Positions 27,253 through 36,363 are shown, numbered from the stretch's first letter. The stretch is DNA of 50,966 bases from Cytobacillus eiseniae (GCF_017874625.1 NZ_JAGIKZ010000027.1:1-50966); one strand, 5' to 3'. Numbers and translations: made by a program. The notes: generated by a model not told the origin, from the sequence alone.

Positions 27253-28040
27253 AAAAACACCTCTATGATGAAATCATTTTTATAAGTTCAATAATCGCTA
27301 TTCCATTTGCATCTTTCGTTTCATTTAAGGGATATAAAAAGGGAACACCCTTTAAAACGTCAGTAGTTCGGTTCAAAAGGAGAAAAATAAAAGGGACAAG
27401 GGTTTCGGCAAGCGAATTAGCAATTAAATCAGCTTGCTACTTTATATCTTTGGATGATTATGTTTTATTAGCGAAAATAGCAGCAGATGTAGCATAGGTT
27501 TTAACCAATCGGCAATAGCAATTGGATAGAAAGTTGTTGATTCCCCTAACTAGGATCGAGAAGTTCTGCACCGATCAGTAGGCGGGATTAGGTTAAGCAC
27601 CCAAGCGAATAAATAGACGGAAAATTTCCGCTTATTTCGTAATTATTATTATAAAAGGCCCAAATAAGCGGAGAAATTCCGCCTATTGCCTTAAAAAACT
27701 CAAAATAGGGGGTTTTTTCATTGAATAAGCGGAAAATTTCCGCTTATTTCCGCCAAAAGAAGCTTCATTCTGCATTTAACCGGAAAATTTCCGCTTATAT
27801 TACTTTTGCTCATTACTCGATAAAGGACTAGACAGCTAATTTAGATGAAAGTGAGGTATAAGTAGGGACGTTCTTTAAGAAAACTTCATTTATTTGCCTT
27901 ATCAATTAAAGATGCGTTAGTTGATGAACAAGTCATTAGATTATAAAAAACGCAGAGGATGCAAAAAATGGGAGTCCCTCTTTTTATTAAACATATAACC
28001 ATCGCTTCTTATTTCAAATAAACCATCTACAAGAAATGAT
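27253..28040. other. 788-bp intergenic region with decayed sequence
   Basis: No intact gene is seen. The first 350 bp show short open stretches that stop repeatedly, perhaps gene remnants I cannot name. The middle holds four palindromic units (separate entry). The last 230 bp hold nothing I recognise. Confidence 0.5.
27611..27800. repeat. Four palindromic units with core CGGAAAATTTCCG
   Basis: Cores start at 27618, 27669 (CGGAGAAATTCCG), 27730 and 27781, spaced 51, 61 and 51 bp. Each is set in AATAAG/CTTATT arms; the third unit is a perfect 25-bp palindrome. The DNA between the units is not repeated, but units are too few and uneven for CRISPR. Likely a small intergenic palindromic repeat of the host genome. 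Confidence 0.8.
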
Positions 28041-29057
28041 TCATGGCCTAAAATGCTGTATGACCGTGCCTTTGCCATCTTCTACGCGTACTTCAGCATG
28101 AGCACCATTAATGAAAGTCAATTGCGGGGGAACATGACCACAATCAATATCATAAATAATGGGGATTTGTAGCTCATCAGCCATTTCCCGATAGACGTCT
28201 TCAATTGAATAATCATCTACAGTTGTATTCGCAGCACTACGACCAAAAAGGATGCCAGAGCAGCCCTCAAACCACCCCGCTAACTTCATTTGCACTAATG
28301 ATCTCCGTACATCAGTTGTGGTTAGTTCACAATTCTCTAAATACCAAATAATTGGTTCATTTTGTATTTGTGTAGCTCTAAATGTTTTTACATCCCCATA
28401 TGGTGTTCCAACTAAATGGTGTATTACATCGATACAACCTCCAAGGAGGCGACCTTCTATATAAACTGGTTGATTAGACAACGTTTTCCAATCCGTTTTT
28501 TCAGTAAGATGAAATACACATGGAGATGGCTTATGATGATTCCACTCTTTTTGATAGCTTTTCGATGATTTTTGAACAATTGTTTCACCAGTTTTATTTG
28601 CTAATACTTGTTGCCACATTGCAGTTGTATCATCCGAATACTCGCCTCTTAGATCAATTAAATTAGTGCCATGAGCTGTTGCCAGTCCAGTAGTAAGTGT
28701 TGTTGCTAATAATAAGAGACTAATATCGGAGTAACCTAATATCCACTTGTTTTGTATTTTACTAAAGTCAATGTATTCTAGTATTTCAATTAATAGCTCT
28801 CCACCCCATGGAGGGATGATGATATCAATTTCTTCATTTTGCATCATTGAGTTCAATTCTTCTGCACGTTGAAGAAGAGGGGCCGACTTAGCCTTTACTT
28901 GAGTCCAAGGTGTCTTACCTGATACAACACGAAAACCTTGATCCCGCATTCTTTCAATGGCTTGTTTTAATAATTCATGCAGCTCTTCTTCAACTCCTGA
29001 TGATGGAGCAGTCACTCCAATTGTTGCTCCATCTTTTAAAACTGGATAGATGATCAT
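28041..29057 (-). CDS. S66 family peptidase (LdcA/MccF-like)
   Basis: A 338-residue serine carboxypeptidase. The nucleophile Ser110 is in LGYSDIS; the catalytic Glu is in YLENCE; the His in CGHVPPQ. S66 enzymes are LD-carboxypeptidases that trim murein tetrapeptides, or MccF-type enzymes that inactivate microcin C-like nucleotide antibiotics; the sequence is nearer the MccF-like group. Start at 29057 behind GGGGGAGG; a longer upstream reading overlaps the next gene. Confidence 0.87.
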   Translation of the reverse strand: MIIYPVLKDGATIGVTAPSSGVEEELHELLKQAIERMRDQGFRVVSGKTPWTQVKAKSAPLLQRAEELNSMMQNEEIDIIIPPWGGELLIEILEYIDFSKIQNKWILGYSDISLLLLATTLTTGLATAHGTNLIDLRGEYSDDTTAMWQQVLANKTGETIVQKSSKSYQKEWNHHKPSPCVFHLTEKTDWKTLSNQPVYIEGRLLGGCIDVIHHLVGTPYGDVKTFRATQIQNEPIIWYLENCELTTTDVRRSLVQMKLAGWFEGCSGILFGRSAANTTVDDYSIEDVYREMADELQIPIIYDIDCGHVPPQLTFINGAHAEVRVEDGKGTVIQHFRP

Positions 29058-29086
29058 TTTTTGCCTCCCCCATTCAGCTAATAATC

Positions 29087-29647
29087 CTAAACTGTTTTTG
29101 CATAGATGCATGTATCTCTTAATTCATTCGTATCTGGTGATAGATCATCGTTTATTAATACACCTTCTAAAGTAAACCCCAACCTTTCTGGAATTGCTCG
29201 ACTTTTTCTATTTTTTTCATCGCATCTAATTTCAACTCTACGTGCATTCAATTCATGGAAAGCAATATCAGTAATGCCCTTCACCGCTTCTGTCATATAC
29301 CCTTTTCCACTATAACGACTATCAATCCAGTAGCCGATTTCAAACTTTGGTACAGACCAATCTATTCGATGTAATCCCGAAGACGCAACAAACTCACCTG
29401 TTTCCTTTAGAAAGACTAGTAATCTTAAATCCTCTCTTTTCAAAAAGGAGATATGTGCTTCTCTTATATTCACTTCAACATCCTCTACAGACTGCTCTTT
29501 TTGAGCAAAAGGCAACCAAGGTTTCAGATCATTAATGGAAGCCGTTATCGCTTCATATACGGCTTTGCCATCACCTTGCCTCGGCATTCGAATGACTAAT
29601 CGTTCAGTTGAAAATTGTTCTGGAATCTCTAGCAGCAACGGATTCAT
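29087..29647 (-). CDS. GNAT acetyltransferase, RimJ/RimL-type
   Basis: A 186-residue protein with the ribosomal-protein acetyltransferase pattern: TERLVIRMPRQGDGKAVYEA, IGYWIDSRYSGKGYMTEAVKG (CoA motif) and CDEKNRKSRAIPERLGFTLEG. It may modify a protein N-terminus or a small antibiotic. It ends 29 bp before the S66 peptidase gene, likely one operon; S66 MccF-like enzymes and RimL-like acetyltransferases can both detoxify microcin C-type compounds, so this pairing is suggestive. Confidence 0.87.
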   Translation of the reverse strand: MNPLLLEIPEQFSTERLVIRMPRQGDGKAVYEAITASINDLKPWLPFAQKEQSVEDVEVNIREAHISFLKREDLRLLVFLKETGEFVASSGLHRIDWSVPKFEIGYWIDSRYSGKGYMTEAVKGITDIAFHELNARRVEIRCDEKNRKSRAIPERLGFTLEGVLINDDLSPDTNELRDTCIYAKTV

Positions 29648-29820
29648 TCTTCCACTTCCCTTCTTACTAAATATTCTTATTTTTAAAATAATACGTCTTT
29701 TCTTCTTTTAAATCAATAATCAAGCGTTTACTTAGAATTTTATCCTCTTATTTCTTCTTTCAATTGTTTAGCTCCTATTAAAAAGACTTTCAACCATTTT
29801 TGATGGCTTCTAATATCTAA

Positions 29821-30366
29821 TCAATCTTTCCATAATCTTTTCATTTGGAAATTGTTTTGATCAATTTCCAAATGATGGACATCAGGATTACTTAAACCCT
29901 TCCATTGTTCAAAACCAAACTTCTTATCATAATGGTTTAATAATAAGGAGATAATCCCTCCGTGTGCCACAATAATCATATGTTTAGATTGACTTGAGAT
30001 CATCTCATTTACTACCTCTACAATTCGATTCATCGCTTCGTTACTAGATTCTCCACCCTCGTACGTTAAATTCATATCATAGAAAGTTGCTTCCAATTTA
30101 TCCAACCAATCCGGTAAAAAGTTAGAACTAAGGCTACGTTCCCTTAATCGATGATCCATCTCGATTTCAATATTCCTCGCCACTGCAAAAGGCTTTATCG
30201 TTTGAATGGCTCTTAAGAATGGACTGCAAATGATCCTATCCACTTTTAAATTGGATAGAAAATCAGATAATTTGTCTGCTTGCTGAAACCCCTTATCTGT
30301 TAAAGCTACATCATCAGCTTGCCCTTCCGCTTCACAATGCCTAATTATATAAATATTTTTACTCAT
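29821..30366 (-). CDS. Histidine phosphatase family protein
   Basis: A 181-residue phosphoglycerate-mutase-like phosphatase. The phospho-His motif is YIIRHCEAEG (RHG variant RHC), with SPFLRAIQT and VAHGGIISLLL as later catalytic blocks. Substrate unknown. A similar paralogue lies at 45064-45672; both share the FGFxxWKxL near the C-terminus. Confidence 0.87.
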   Translation of the reverse strand: MSKNIYIIRHCEAEGQADDVALTDKGFQQADKLSDFLSNLKVDRIICSPFLRAIQTIKPFAVARNIEIEMDHRLRERSLSSNFLPDWLDKLEATFYDMNLTYEGGESSNEAMNRIVEVVNEMISSQSKHMIIVAHGGIISLLLNHYDKKFGFEQWKGLSNPDVHHLEIDQNNFQMKRLWKD

Positions 30367-30480
30367 ATTTCCTCCTTCAGAAACTTCGCAATATAAGATT
30401 TGGATACTTCATATTATTCAGTATATTATTTCTGCATTCAAGAACATATATAAATCCAGCAGAAGAATATGAGTAAAAAG

Positions 30481-30506
30481 AAAAAAGACCAATCTCTGGT
30501 CTTTTT
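30481..30506 (-). terminator. Terminator of cdd
   Basis: AAAAAGACCA pairs exactly with TGGTCTTTTT around ATCTC. Confidence 0.88.
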
Positions 30507-30519
30507 CTCGATTATATAT

Positions 30520-30918
30520 TTACATTTCTAAATCAGTGAATGCATAAGGTAATAACTCCCCTAATGTCAATTCTAATATATCTTTTTTCTCATTTGTTAA
30601 ATATACAGGCATGTCAGGTAGACAGAATTCTGCTAATACTTGTCTGCAAATACTGCATGGTGGAAGGTAATCTACCGTATCACCTGATACAGCGATTGCT
30701 TGGAAGTCCCCTTTTTTGTAACCATTAGCAATGGCAGTGAAAACAGCAGTACGCTCCGCACAATTTGTTGCACCTAATGAAACATTTTCCACGTTTACTC
30801 CGTTAATTACCGTACCATCTTTTAATAATAAAGCGACTCCAACTGGAAATTTGGAATAAGGTACATAGGCTCTTTCCTTCATACTACGTGCACTTTCCAT
30901 TAATTGCTCTTTATTCAT
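30520..30918 (-). CDS. cdd: Cytidine deaminase
   Basis: A 132-residue zinc enzyme of the small tetrameric type. Zinc ligands are Cys53 (in TNCAERTAVF, catalytic Glu55), Cys88 and Cys91 (PPCSICRQVL). It deaminates cytidine and deoxycytidine in pyrimidine salvage. The ATG at 30918 is used; AAAGGGA lies 8 nt upstream. A short GCCAAT/ATTGGC hairpin at 30968-30985 lies in the leader. It stands apart from the usual era/dgkA neighbours. Confidence 0.94.
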   Translation of the reverse strand: MNKEQLMESARSMKERAYVPYSKFPVGVALLLKDGTVINGVNVENVSLGATNCAERTAVFTAIANGYKKGDFQAIAVSGDTVDYLPPCSICRQVLAEFCLPDMPVYLTNEKKDILELTLGELLPYAFTDLEM

Positions 30919-31156
30919 ATGATCCGTCCCTTTCAAAGAAAAATGAACTTTTCACAGTCCCCTTAACGCCAATGTATAAATTGGCAGGATTTCTATAGTA
31001 TAATTTTCCAAGCAATTTGTCAATACCGCGTATGGTTTACAGATTTTATTTAAAATCGTGTATAAAAGTTTTAAGAGAAACTATGCATTATTATAAAGAA
31101 ATTGGTTAGATATTATCATTCATAAGGAAGCAAGCATGATTGAATCCTTCAATTGA

Positions 31157-32350
31157 TTAGGATTTTGCTAGCATTACTTTCGCCATGAATACCGGTCCTC
31201 CAAGTACAAACAAATATCTTGCTTCAACCACTTGTTTCATTAGTGCAGCAAAAAATCCAGTCATCTTTAGCCCAAAAACATTTCCTACTGCTACTTTACT
31301 TCCGATGGAGGCAACGGTTCCCTTATGATGATAGGTGAATGGTTTCAACCCTTGCCCACGTATAGCAGCAGCAATATTAGGGCCACATACTTGGGCTTGT
31401 TGAATCGCCACCTGTGCTGTTGCTGGCAACGCCTTTTCATCTTCGTTCAAGAAATATGCTGCATCCCCTACACAGAATACTCCATCAAGGCCATTCACTC
31501 GAAGGTATTTGTCCACTGGGATTCTTCCGTTAATCAATTGCAAATCCCATTGTTCTAATAGTCTATTCGCTCTTACTCCCCCAGACCAAATCAGTGTTCT
31601 TGCAGAAATTTGAAAACCATTATCCAAAATGATTGCATCCTTTTTACATTGAATAATTTTAGTAGAAGTCATAAGTTCCACACTATTTTTTTGCAAATAG
31701 GCTGAAGTAAAATCAATTGCTTTACGGTCAAAAAAAGGTAAAATGGAGTCGGATGATTCTACATTAATTATTCTGATTTTTTTATAAGGAATGGCGTATT
31801 CTTTACAAAGTTTAGGAAGCTGATCAACTAATTCCCCAACCATTTCAATTCCAGTAAACCCCGCTCCCGCTACAACAAATGTTAGGTGTGAAGAATCTAA
31901 ATCCTCTTTATACGCTGCAAACTCCTTCCTAATGTGATAATGAATAGCTTTAGAACTTCTAAAACTACGAATTTTAAAGGCAAATTCCTCCACTCCAGGT
32001 ATTCCAAAAGTATCTACATCAAATCCTAACGCAATTAAGAGATAATCGTATTCGACTATTTCACCACTTTCTAAGATTATCTTCTTTTCGGTAAAATCGG
32101 TATTTTTAACAGTTGCTTTCATAAATTTAACATGATTCGTCTTTAGTAAATCAGGTATATGTAATGCGACATGATCATCAGAAACTGTACCAGCTCCAAT
32201 TTTATGTAGTTGTGTAGAAATATAGTGATAATCATGTTTATTTATTAAAGTAACATCTGCCTCACCTTTCATTAATGTTTTTTCTAGCTCTCTACTCACG
32301 ATCATTCCACCATATCCAGCACCAAGTATAATTACTTTTGGTTTTCCCAT
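31157..32350 (-). CDS. Second type II NADH dehydrogenase-like flavoprotein
   Basis: A 397-residue FAD/NAD oxidoreductase of the NDH-2 family, similar in plan to B. subtilis YumB. FAD motif VIILGAGYGGM, NAD motif FVVAGAGFTGIEMVGEL, and GVFCVGDAAYF with PATAQVAIQQAQ. It would oxidise NADH and reduce menaquinone. It differs clearly from ndh at 11571-12752. AGGGGGATA stands before the ATG at 32350. A near-perfect Rex-like palindrome lies 67 bp upstream. Confidence 0.9.
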   Translation of the reverse strand: MGKPKVIILGAGYGGMIVSRELEKTLMKGEADVTLINKHDYHYISTQLHKIGAGTVSDDHVALHIPDLLKTNHVKFMKATVKNTDFTEKKIILESGEIVEYDYLLIALGFDVDTFGIPGVEEFAFKIRSFRSSKAIHYHIRKEFAAYKEDLDSSHLTFVVAGAGFTGIEMVGELVDQLPKLCKEYAIPYKKIRIINVESSDSILPFFDRKAIDFTSAYLQKNSVELMTSTKIIQCKKDAIILDNGFQISARTLIWSGGVRANRLLEQWDLQLINGRIPVDKYLRVNGLDGVFCVGDAAYFLNEDEKALPATAQVAIQQAQVCGPNIAAAIRGQGLKPFTYHHKGTVASIGSKVAVGNVFGLKMTGFFAALMKQVVEARYLFVLGGPVFMAKVMLAKS

Positions 32351-32416
32351 ATTGTATCCCCCTCCCATTTATGTAACAGCATAAAACTCAAAATAATTCA
32401 TATATAGCTCTTAAAG

Positions 32417-32437
32417 TTTGTGAAATATTTCACATAA
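32417..32437 (-). promoter_or_regulatory. Rex-like operator of the second NDH-2 gene
   Basis: TGTGAAATATTTCACA sits in a TT...TAA context, matching the Rex consensus at every core position. It lies between the NDH-2 gene and the divergent TetR gene. Confidence 0.85.
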
Positions 32438-32580
32438 AATATACTTTGATAATACTCCACCTTTATCAAAAAATCAATCTTCTTTTTTATATCTTTTAAT
32501 AGACTATGTTTTTTTATCAATCATCCGCCTCCTACTACGAACAATAAAAAAGTAGTATAATATTGGAAGTAGGTGATGAA

Positions 32581-33207
32581 ATGGTTAAAAAATTGGAAAG
32601 ACGCAAACGCATGATTCAAGCCGCGAGAATACTATTTTCTGAACAAGGGTTTGAAAAAACAACGATGCAAAAGATTGCAGATGAATCGAATGTAGGGGTA
32701 GCCACTCTATTTCGTTATTTTCCAAAGAAAGAGGATTTAATTATTGAAGTTGTGAAGGAAGCGATCGAACAGCATGTCCCGTATTTTGAAGAAATTATCC
32801 ATTCAAATAAAAAGGGCATAGAAAAAATCGATGATGTATTAACTGTTTATATAAGATTTATATCTGAAGAAAACCGGGAAACAACAAAGCTTTTGGAAGC
32901 ATTTGAACTATATACGGCCTTTACCCCTGTTGAGAAAAGAATGTTAGAAGAAATTGAAAAAGCATATGGAGAAATTAGCCATATCATTTCTGAAATTGTA
33001 AAAGAAGGAAAAGAGGATGGCAGTATTCAGCTTTCAATTAGTGATGAATTCATCTGGAATACGATCTTTAATATGTTTGGTACAGCTATAAAAAAATACA
33101 CCTTATATACATTTCTACCCGATGTAATTCTTCCCGTTCCGAATCAAGAAGAATTGACTGAGGTAAAAAATATGATGATACACTTTTTAAAAAATCCGGC
33201 TAAGTAG
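32581..33207 (+). CDS. TetR/AcrR family regulator
   Basis: A 208-residue regulator. The HTH is AARILFSEQGFEKTTMQKIADESNVGVATLFRYFPKKEDL (split here by position ~13-52), followed by a helical ligand domain. The ATG at 32581 follows AGGTGATGAA. Its own promoter shows TATAAT at ~32554. Neighbours are the NDH-2 gene (divergent) and the CoxG/KstD-like genes (convergent); the latter could be its targets. Confidence 0.9.
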   Translation: MVKKLERRKRMIQAARILFSEQGFEKTTMQKIADESNVGVATLFRYFPKKEDLIIEVVKEAIEQHVPYFEEIIHSNKKGIEKIDDVLTVYIRFISEENRETTKLLEAFELYTAFTPVEKRMLEEIEKAYGEISHIISEIVKEGKEDGSIQLSISDEFIWNTIFNMFGTAIKKYTLYTFLPDVILPVPNQEELTEVKNMMIHFLKNPAK

Positions 33208-33237
33208 AAAGCGGCCTCAACCATGAGACCGCTTTTT
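33206..33237 (+). terminator. Bidirectional terminator between tetR and coxG-like genes
   Basis: AAAGCGG(C)CTCA pairs with TGAG(A)CCGCTTT; T-run on one side, A-run on the other. Confidence 0.85.
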
Positions 33238-33240
33238 ACT

Positions 33241-33693
33241 TTATTTTACTAAATTTATTTCTAATAATTTTGCTACGATTGCTTCAGTAAGCTCTTCTGC
33301 TGTTTGTGGAACAAATTTCGTTAAAATTTGATTCACCATTGCACCCATCATCCCACCAGCAGTGATGTCTAGATGTCCAGACATTTTTGTTGTCTTTTCA
33401 TCGATCGCTTCAGCACGGAAATAGCCCCCACCTTTAAAGTTATCAGACATGCCTTTCAAATCAAAGGTTACTTCAGAAGGCTCATTCCATTCTTTAATAT
33501 CAATTTGTAACTTCACTGTCTTTTTCATAAAACCTAAGTCACCTTTAAATGCCCATGTCGATTGTCGCTCACTTAAAATTTCGTGTTCAATATATCCTGG
33601 AACGAGTGGAGCCCAATTGTTCATATCATGAACAAAGTTCCAAATCGTTTGAATATCTAATGGTACTTCTACTGTGTGTGTTCCTTGTGGCAT
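33241..33693 (-). CDS. CoxG/SRPBCC family protein
   Basis: A 150-residue START/SRPBCC-fold protein like CoxG (VEVPLDIQTIWNFVHDMNNWAPLVPGY; GHLDITAGGMMGAMVNQIL). The fold makes a hydrophobic pocket. CoxG proteins recruit enzymes to the membrane in CO-dehydrogenase systems, but no such genes are here; next to a KstD-like gene it may instead bind a lipid or steroid-like substrate. The ATG at 33693 follows GAAGGTG. It lies 34 bp after the flavoprotein gene, same operon. Confidence 0.82.
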   Translation of the reverse strand: MPQGTHTVEVPLDIQTIWNFVHDMNNWAPLVPGYIEHEILSERQSTWAFKGDLGFMKKTVKLQIDIKEWNEPSEVTFDLKGMSDNFKGGGYFRAEAIDEKTTKMSGHLDITAGGMMGAMVNQILTKFVPQTAEELTEAIVAKLLEINLVK

Positions 33694-33727
33694 ATGATGC
33701 ACCTTCCCGCTTCTTTAAAGTTTAGTA

Positions 33728-35356
33728 TTATGAATTGACTGCGTGCTGTCCTGCTAAGAAACCAAATACCATTGCTGGTCCGATCGTTCCGCCAGCACTA
33801 GGGTAAATCGGTCCAAGTGGGTTTCCTGATGCATTCCCTGCAGCATATAATCCTTTAATTGGTTCGCCTTTAAAGTTAACTACTTGCCCATTTTCGTTGA
33901 TTTTTGGTCCACCGTTTGTACCTAGTGCACCTAAATAAATAGGTAGTGCGTAGAATGGACCTTTTTCGATTTTCCCAAGGTTATTGGCAGGGCTACCGCC
34001 TCCACTTGTTAATGCTTCGAATTGAATTGTTCCACGGTGGAAATCTGGATCGACACCTTGCTCACAATATTCGTTCCATTTACGGATTTCATCCTCTAAA
34101 CCAGCTGGGTCGACACCAATTTTTTCAGCTAGTTCACGAATAGAATCAGCTTGATCGACCCATTCTGGTGCAGGCTCGCCAGGCGACATCGTAACAATTA
34201 ACTGACTGTCCTTCAATTGTTGGTCAAAAATCATCCAGTTAGGTCCTTCGTTTGGAAACTCTACTTTAACCGGATCATAATTAAAGAATGCTCTTGGCAT
34301 ATCATTATAAGTTGTACCTTCATGAACAAAACGACGTCCGTACTTGTTAACAACAATGGAGTTTGGACCTTGACGGCCACTGCCAAGCTGTGCCATTACG
34401 TTATCTTCATATTCAAATGTTGGATCGACCATCGCTGGATACCACCATGCTTCACTCATATTTTCAAGTGCTGCTCCTGCCTTCATCGCCATCATAAGTG
34501 CGTCACCTTCATTACCTGGAGGTGTAACTGGATGTGTAAACTCAGCCTTTAGGAAGGCCTTGACTAACTGCTTATTCCATTCAAATCCACCTGATGCTAG
34601 GATAACGCCTTTACGAGCAGCGAAACGAAAAATTTCTTCATCTTTTGTTTCAGCGATTACACCAACTACTTGTCCATCCTCGCCCATAACTAGTTCTTTA
34701 CCAGCAGTTTCAATTAACGTTTCTACCCCACGGTCCAAACATGCTTTAAATAAGGAAGCGATTAATGCACGACCCATGGTGACTGTATTATTTTGCATAC
34801 GTTCAGCTACTACTTGGAAATCAATCCCCCCAACTGCTCCACCTTCTTCTAATGTAAGCGGAGGAAAGATAGGATTTTGACGTACTAATTCTCCCCACTC
34901 TCCAATTTCATTCAAATTGAATGGAGCAGGATCCAACGAACGTGTTCCATGCTTTAACGCTTCATCCATCCGTGCATAATACTCAGGATAGGATTTTGGA
35001 GAAACAAATCTTACTGGCGTATGATCATGCAAGAATTTTATTACTTCATGCCCCTTATCAACGAAAGTTTCTATCATATGATCCTCAGCTCGATCAAGTG
35101 CTAAGCGTTTGATGAAATTTATAACATCTTCACGATTGTCTTCAAAACCTTGCTCTTTCATGTAATGATTTAGCGGAATCCAAGGTACACCACCTGAAAA
35201 AGCTGTAGTACCACCGATTTGATGCGTTTTTTCTAAGACAAGTACTTTGGAACCGCTTTCAGCCGCAGCAACAGCTGCCGTTAACGCAGCACCACCTGTT
35301 CCTAAAACAATAACATCTACTTCTTTATCCCAATGTGTAGTCATTGTATTTGACAA
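33728..35356 (-). CDS. FAD-dependent dehydrogenase (KstD/fumarate reductase-like)
   Basis: A 542-residue flavoprotein. FAD motif VDVIVLGTGGAALTAAVAAAESG; C-terminal GLYAAGNASGNPLGPIYPSAGGTIGPAMVFG. The GPxYP...GGT block and KINENGQVV are typical of 3-ketosteroid delta1-dehydrogenases and related flavoproteins. No signal peptide, so cytoplasmic. The start TTG (35356) has GGGGATGA about 7 nt upstream; ATG at 35344 is an alternative. It has a clear sigma-A-type promoter and a 19-bp palindrome at its leader. Real substrate (steroid, terpenoid or other cyclic ketone) is unknown. Confidence 0.85.
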   Translation of the reverse strand: MSNTMTTHWDKEVDVIVLGTGGAALTAAVAAAESGSKVLVLEKTHQIGGTTAFSGGVPWIPLNHYMKEQGFEDNREDVINFIKRLALDRAEDHMIETFVDKGHEVIKFLHDHTPVRFVSPKSYPEYYARMDEALKHGTRSLDPAPFNLNEIGEWGELVRQNPIFPPLTLEEGGAVGGIDFQVVAERMQNNTVTMGRALIASLFKACLDRGVETLIETAGKELVMGEDGQVVGVIAETKDEEIFRFAARKGVILASGGFEWNKQLVKAFLKAEFTHPVTPPGNEGDALMMAMKAGAALENMSEAWWYPAMVDPTFEYEDNVMAQLGSGRQGPNSIVVNKYGRRFVHEGTTYNDMPRAFFNYDPVKVEFPNEGPNWMIFDQQLKDSQLIVTMSPGEPAPEWVDQADSIRELAEKIGVDPAGLEDEIRKWNEYCEQGVDPDFHRGTIQFEALTSGGGSPANNLGKIEKGPFYALPIYLGALGTNGGPKINENGQVVNFKGEPIKGLYAAGNASGNPLGPIYPSAGGTIGPAMVFGFLAGQHAVNS

Positions 35357-35380
35357 GAAATCATCCCCTTTGATACATTT

Positions 35381-35399
35381 TTGATAGTGCCACTATCAA
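35381..35399 (-). promoter_or_regulatory. Perfect 19-bp palindromic operator
   Basis: TTGATAGTGCCACTATCAA is a perfect palindrome (9-1-9). It lies just downstream of the -10 box of the flavoprotein gene, where a bound repressor would block initiation. The nearby TetR-type protein is the likely ligand; inferred. Confidence 0.75.
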
Positions 35400-35406
35400 T
35401 AATTTG

Positions 35407-35435
35407 ATTATCTAGGATTATTCTGATTTTTTCAA
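35407..35435 (-). promoter_or_regulatory. Sigma-A-type promoter of the flavoprotein operon
   Basis: On the minus strand TTGAAA (35435-35430) and GATAAT (35412-35407) are separated by 17 bp. Transcription would start inside or beside the palindrome. Confidence 0.7.
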
Positions 35436-35556
35436 GTAAATTTGTCTAATTTTTGAACATTTTTGCAAAATTGTTATATTTGTAGAATTATATTTTAATT
35501 TTAGTAGAATCATCTGTTTTTTATCTTAAATGGAAAATGAACAAGGAGAGATTATT

Positions 35557-36318
35557 ATGGGTCGATTAGAGAATAAAGTGGCAATCATTACAGGTAGTGG
35601 TTCAGGCATCGGGAAAGAAATTGCCTTGACGTATGGAAAAGAAGGAGCAAAGGTCGTCGTTGCTGATTTTAATGAAGAAGGGTTACAACAAACCGTTTCA
35701 GAATTAAAAGACTTAGGTGTAGAAGTGATTGGTGTAAAAGTAAATGTAACTAGCGAAGAAGAGATTGAAAACATGATCGTTGCAACCGTAAAAACCTTTG
35801 GTACAGTTGACATTTTAGTTAATAATGCTGGGATTTCTGATCATATGCAAGCAGCTGAAAATGTGACAGATGAAGTTTGGGAACGAGTGATGAATATAAA
35901 TGTAACTAGTGTCATGCGTGGAGTACGCAAAGTCCTTCCAATTTTCCAAGAAAAAGGATATGGAAATATTATTAATATGGCTTCCATTTCGGGCCTAACT
36001 GGCGGGCGTGGAGGATTGGCCTATACGGCTTCTAAACATGCTGTTGTTGGAATGACTAAAAATATTGCCTCTCAATATGGTCCACAAAATATCCGTTGCA
36101 ATGCAATTGGACCAGCACATGTTCCTACACCTTTAACAACAAATATGTCAACTATTGATGAATTTGGTATGGGAATTGCTACGCGTGGGGTTGGGTTAAT
36201 GACAAAAGCTGGTACGACACAGGATATCGCTAATATTGCTCTCTTTTTAGCATCTGAGGAATCATCTTATATTAATGGGGTGACGATAGCAGCTGATTTT
36301 GGTTGGAGTGCATATTAA
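35557..36318 (+). CDS. SDR family oxidoreductase (FabG-like)
   Basis: A 253-residue short-chain dehydrogenase. It has cofactor motif ITGSGSGIGKEIA, NNAGI, catalytic Ser in NMASISG and YTASKHA, and a normal C-terminus. Asp at VVADFNEE suggests NAD+ preference. AAGGAGA lies before the ATG at 35557. Divergent from the KstD-like gene; probably oxidises an alcohol in the same pathway. Confidence 0.88.
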   Translation: MGRLENKVAIITGSGSGIGKEIALTYGKEGAKVVVADFNEEGLQQTVSELKDLGVEVIGVKVNVTSEEEIENMIVATVKTFGTVDILVNNAGISDHMQAAENVTDEVWERVMNINVTSVMRGVRKVLPIFQEKGYGNIINMASISGLTGGRGGLAYTASKHAVVGMTKNIASQYGPQNIRCNAIGPAHVPTPLTTNMSTIDEFGMGIATRGVGLMTKAGTTQDIANIALFLASEESSYINGVTIAADFGWSAY

Positions 36319-36363
36319 ACTGAAATTTTATCATATAAGCCATTCTGGGAATAAACTTTATAT

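Noticed and set aside
27400..27500. Reading similar in feel to a DUF808-type N-terminus (LDDYVLLAKIAADVA)
   Set aside because: Very short and bounded by stops; the resemblance is too weak to name a pseudogene.
27611..27800. Palindromic units as CRISPR
   Set aside because: Only four units, uneven spacing, palindromes are too short and no cas genes are near.
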